Origin: Cerrena zonata
Taxonomy: Eukaryota; Basidiomycota; Agaricomycetes; Polyporales; Cerrenaceae
Direction of reading: 5' to 3'
Assembly (NCBI GenBank): GCA_038087015.1
Contig: JASBNA010000001.1
Location: 62,001-126,000 of the forward strand
Length of the DNA stretch: 64,000 nucleotides
A program made the position numbers and the translations under genes. Below are positions 60,539-64,000 of this stretch, piece by piece. Below the pieces are notes generated by a model. That model ran no database searches, was not told where the DNA came from, and saw only the letters and a program-made list of their open reading frames with translations. Within the stretch, counting starts at the first letter, position 1; each line of letters begins with the position of its first letter.

Positions 60539-63500
60539 TCATCGCCATGTAGGTCTCCCTGATCCCCCCCTAAAGCTAATATCCGCACTAGCATTCGGGT
60601 CCACACTCTTCAACTTGTCCGCACTTCTCAGCTTGGACGTCGTCGCCAACCTCTGTTGGGACAGAGCGAGAAGAGATTGCCTCTTTGGTCTCTTTGCAGG
60701 TGAACGCTCCACGGCTACCCTTCTAGGACCAGCCGAGATGCTCTTTCTCATCGCCTCGCCAGAGTCTCTACGGTTCGCAGGTGAGAGTTGCGGAATCATG
60801 CTCGACCGTCTCCTAGCCCGTTCTACACGCACTGGACCAATATTCGATCTCCGTCGACCAGGTTTAGTGGAAATGGACGCTGATTTGTTTGGTGACCCTG
60901 GTCCTCGTTTGCCTGGACTGCCTAGACGTTCTCGCCCTTTGGGTACATGCAGGGTTTCCATTGTATCTCCATTACTGGAAGAAGATTCTGAACTAGGTGA
61001 AGACGCGCGGTTCATGTTACGATTGCCTAGTGGGGCAAGTCGTCGAGGCGAGCTTGGACCCTCATCGTCTTCCGTAAGACTGCTCAATGTAGGGCCTTTC
61101 GAACGAGTCTTCAAGAAACCTGGATCCAGTCGACTCGGTCTTGAGCGTTTGGTACTACTTCGAGTTGCACTCGCCATCGAACTCGACGCCGACAAATCTC
61201 TAGGCGCAGAGATGAAACTGAAGTTAACGCTGTCGTCCGTCTTCTCATCCTCCCAATCGCTCTCGGAGCCAATAGGTGTACTCCGGCCTAGACGAGACGT
61301 GGATGTCGAAGCAGACTCCTCATTGAAAGATGGTGGCGAAATAACGGTATTGCCTGGACTCTGGATAGCAATCACAGGAGGAGTCGCGCCTAGACCACCA
61401 TCATCAATGTTTCCCTGGCCAGCTTCGTCTCGCCATTGGACGCCTTTCTTCTTCCCTTTATCTTTGTTATGAATATTGTTATTGCTGTTGTTATCGGAAG
61501 CCCGACGGTAGGGCGGGGCAAAGCTAGACCGGATTGACTTCCTGGGAGAACGGTGTGACTTGCGCAATGGAGATCCCATGTTGGAGGCACTCGAGGAACG
61601 TCTCGAGACTCTAGTCTTGGGTTGTTGCGAAATGGCTGGACCGGAAGCGATTCTGGTCGCTCCAAACGTACTAGGATTTCTCTTGAACGAGTCGAAAGAC
61701 GAGGGTGCATCGGCCATAGGTGCAGGTTTGTATTGCTCCACCGTGTGACCAAGCAAATTCTTGAAAGCCTCGTTATTACTTTCTGCGATGTTTTGCAGCG
61801 AAATGGCCAACATCTCTGCAGCATTGTCCAAATGCTCCTTGTCGTTCTCAACCGTAGTCTTGAGGAGACGACTCGCCTCGGTCATCATGACGGTACACCT
61901 GCCAACCATTCCAATAAGGCTGACCACCATCTGTGCCTGTGTGCCAACGGCTTCTCGAATCGCATCCCGACTAGCTTCTGCTTTGACACGTTCCATCTCA
62001 GCTTTACGCCATCGGCTATCGAGTTTGATGTTGTCCACTGAGGTTTCGTCCATCTTGTCCGAACGACGTTCGCTGACAGCACGTAAAGTCGCTTCGAACA
62101 TAGCACCAGAATTGTTCGAGCGTAGCACCCGTGTGCTCAAAACAGACCGTGGTTGAACTGCTTCCTCCTCAGGTCCCGCGAGAGCTTGCAGGAGGCCCCG
62201 TTCAGCTTCAAGGTCAGAGGATAGCGGTGAAGAGGAAGAGGAAGCTTGATTGTTGAGCTCAGCAAGACGAGCACGAATAGCCTTGAGCTTGGCCTCTGCG
62301 ACAGATATCTTCCCTGCACAAGCAGCACCGTCAATAATAGCGGCCTGAGTTTGCTCCATCTTGAGCTGCATATCCGTCTTGGCCTTTTCGACCTCCGAGA
62401 TAGCTTCCTTCTTCCGCCTGTTCTCCTTGTCCGACTCTGTGTCGCGTTTGCCGGCCAACTTGGCTTTCAGCTCTGCGACCTCGTCGTTCAATCGTTTGAT
62501 AGCTTCAACGTACTGTCCAACGTGACGGTCAACGTTAACGACGTTACGAGTAACAACCTTGGTCTTGATCTTAGTTGCTCGTTCAGCATACACCAGTGTG
62601 TTATGCGTATCGTCAAAGTGGAGGGACGTAGGGGCAACGCATACGATCATGACCGTCTTGCAGTTACCACCCAGAGAGAATTTAAGCAAGCGGGTGAGTT
62701 TACTATTTCTGTAAGGGACGTGTCGGATGGCACCACCACTTTCACAGAGAGCATTGATACAATTACCCAATGCAAGCAAAGACTTGTTGATATTGGCTCC
62801 TTCTACCATCCGTTGACCCATATTGGTCGTCGCAGCCGCTCGCTCGCTTCCAGCCAAGTCGATAATCGACAATGTCGCCATGGATCGTTGCTCTGTGATA
62901 CCAGCCGTCGAGGGGATTGGGTTATGTGAATTTGGAGTACTGCATGTGACCGGGAGGAAGTCTCGTTTGCATGAGTAGGTGACTGCGTCCTGCGCGAGTT
63001 GCCCAACATGACGATTTGTTTTACTTCATCCGCATTCGTTGGGCGAAGCTCGGCGAGTCCGACGACCTTGACAGGTTTTGTCTTCCCGGATTTGGAGGCC
63101 GCCTCGTGGTATAGGTGTTCCTGGTTCTGCCAGTAAATCTCGAATTTCTTCGTTGTAGATTTCTAGGAATGTAACGACAACGTCGACATTGTGATCTTCT
63201 CTGCGGTTTTCGATTTCTTGGAAGAGGTCTGCCATGGTCAGGTAGATGATACCTGGGTCTTCCTCTGTGCCGCTAATAGTATGTGTTTTGCCACAACCCG
63301 TTGCCTATGTTGTTAGAATTAGCAAACACAGTATTCCAGTAGAGTGCAGAGAGACGCACTCCATACGCAAAAATGGTAGCATTGTATCCATCTAGAAGGT
63401 TTCGGAGTAACGGTTTCGCAGTGTTCTCGTAAACGTCTCTTTGACATGAATCATGTCTGAATACCCGGTCGAAGATGAACCTTCTGTCCTTGTAACGTTT

Positions 63501-63821
63501 CGTCCCAGGTGGAAGGAAGCCTCTTTCAACAAACGCTCTTGACGCGTCCTTTTCGGCAGGATCAAAAGTCAGGACTCGATCATCGACAATTTGAACGATA
63601 TCCCGTATGCAAGAATGGTTGGGAGCAGGTCGGCCGGGTGTAGATAGTGCGCCGTCTCCACGAATGACATTGTCGACGACGATTTCTGGTAGTCTTGTTG
63701 CCTCCCAAGAAGTTGGCGGTCGAACCCGGACTAAATGCACATACTATGTAAGTGAAAGTGAAACCGGTGGACGAAGGGAAGAACGCATGCCTGCTACAGT
63801 GATCGAGCCTGCGGCAACCAT
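60539..63821 (-). CDS. Kinesin-8 family motor (Kip3/Klp5-like), frame-broken twice
   Basis: Plus-end directed motor that shortens microtubules and positions spindle and nucleus. Start M-V-A-A-G-S-I-T-V at 63821; an intron that appears to use a GC donor (about 63795-63732) joins V-R-V-R-P-P. Motor marks: F-I-F-D-R-V-F near 63465; P-loop G-A-T-G-C-G-K-T split by an intron near 63358-63306; F-L-E-I-Y-N-E-E-I-R-D-L-L; N-E-T-S-S-R-S-H-A (switch I); I-D-L-A-G-S-E-R (switch II) near 62855; and H-V-P-Y-R-N-S-K-L-T-R-L-L near 62710. Neck and coiled coil follow to about 62230, then a long Ser/Arg-rich tail to the stop at 60539. One extra base at 63073 and one missing in the G run 62912-62915 break the motor frame; both are in invariant regions. 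Kinesin-8 assignment rests on the H-N-T-L-V-Y-A-E-R-A-T-K-I-K-T-K neck and overall layout. Confidence 0.9.
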
Positions 63822-64000
63822 AGTGAAAATGGTTCCGAATCGTCCGGCAGCTGTGTGTCGCGGATGGAGGAGTTGTGGATGGAGAAGTGAGGGTGGTAGT
63901 AAGGGGTCGTAAGTTCAACTCGGCGACACAGCTCAGAAACCAGAATCAGCTCCCGGCACGCGACCAGCCACGTGATCGCGTCCCACCTGGCCCTGAAGCT
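63822..64000. other. Upstream flank of kinesin-8 to window end
   Basis: 179 bases, presumably promoter of the kinesin gene. Contains CACGTG at about 63970-63975. No gene start seen. Confidence 0.4.

Noticed and set aside
60453..61472. Long top-strand open frame of 339 codons
   Set aside because: It lies wholly antisense to the kinesin-8 tail, with Leu/Arg/Ser-rich content expected from the complement of a biased coding exon; no domain.

Overview
This window is nuclear DNA of a filamentous basidiomycete, most likely an agaricomycete (mushroom-forming) fungus. Almost every gene is cut by many short introns, mostly about 45-65 bases with GT..AG ends. The protein set is typical of Basidiomycota: a basidiomycete-style formin, cyclomaltose-free housekeeping genes such as MCM6, VAC14 and cactin, an F-box protein with leucine-rich sequence, and small multi-span membrane orphans. 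No bacterial-type operons, rRNA genes, tRNA genes or CRISPR arrays were seen.

Layout. Positions 1-8.3 kb look accessory: a large uncharacterised protein (cut by the window start), two small four-span membrane proteins, and a nucleoside hydrolase. From 8.3 to 33 kb there is a dense housekeeping block: formin (-), MCM6 (-), IphP-type phosphatase (+), VAC14 (+), MYND zinc-finger protein (-), a small membrane orphan (+), a PIG-X/Pbn1 GPI-mannosyltransferase subunit (-), Ubc8-type E2 (+), THOC5 (-) and glucose-6-phosphate dehydrogenase (+). From 33.5 to 42 kb lie an F-box gene (+), an MFS transporter (-) and a second copy (-) of the large uncharacterised gene from the left edge. From 42 to 64 kb a second housekeeping block follows: phenylalanyl-tRNA synthetase beta (+), a Bsd2/Ndfip-type protein (-), an unknown small protein (-), EMC10 (+), a GNAT acetyltransferase (-), cactin (-), mitochondrial ClpX (+), RanBP1 (-), an Emp24-type p24 protein (+) and kinesin-8 (-).

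Functional picture. The genes do not form one pathway. They cover replication (MCM6), mRNA export and splicing (THOC5, cactin), cytoskeleton (formin, kinesin-8), membrane traffic and ER quality (VAC14, p24, EMC10, PIG-X, Bsd2), nuclear transport (RanBP1), translation (PheRS) and pentose phosphate flux (G6PD). Several pairs are head to head with only 200-320 bases between start codons, so shared bidirectional promoters are likely.

Two signals stand out. First, the paralogous pair at 1-3049 (+) and 38384-41791 (-) forms inverted repeats around about 35 kb of unrelated genes; the left copy has lost its last 26 codons to stop codons. Second, at least ten one-base frame breaks interrupt strongly conserved housekeeping proteins. 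The extra base is in every case a pyrimidine on the coding strand, usually placed just after a codon ending in CC. Insertion-type consensus errors are the simplest explanation, but the strand and codon-phase bias deserves a direct check.
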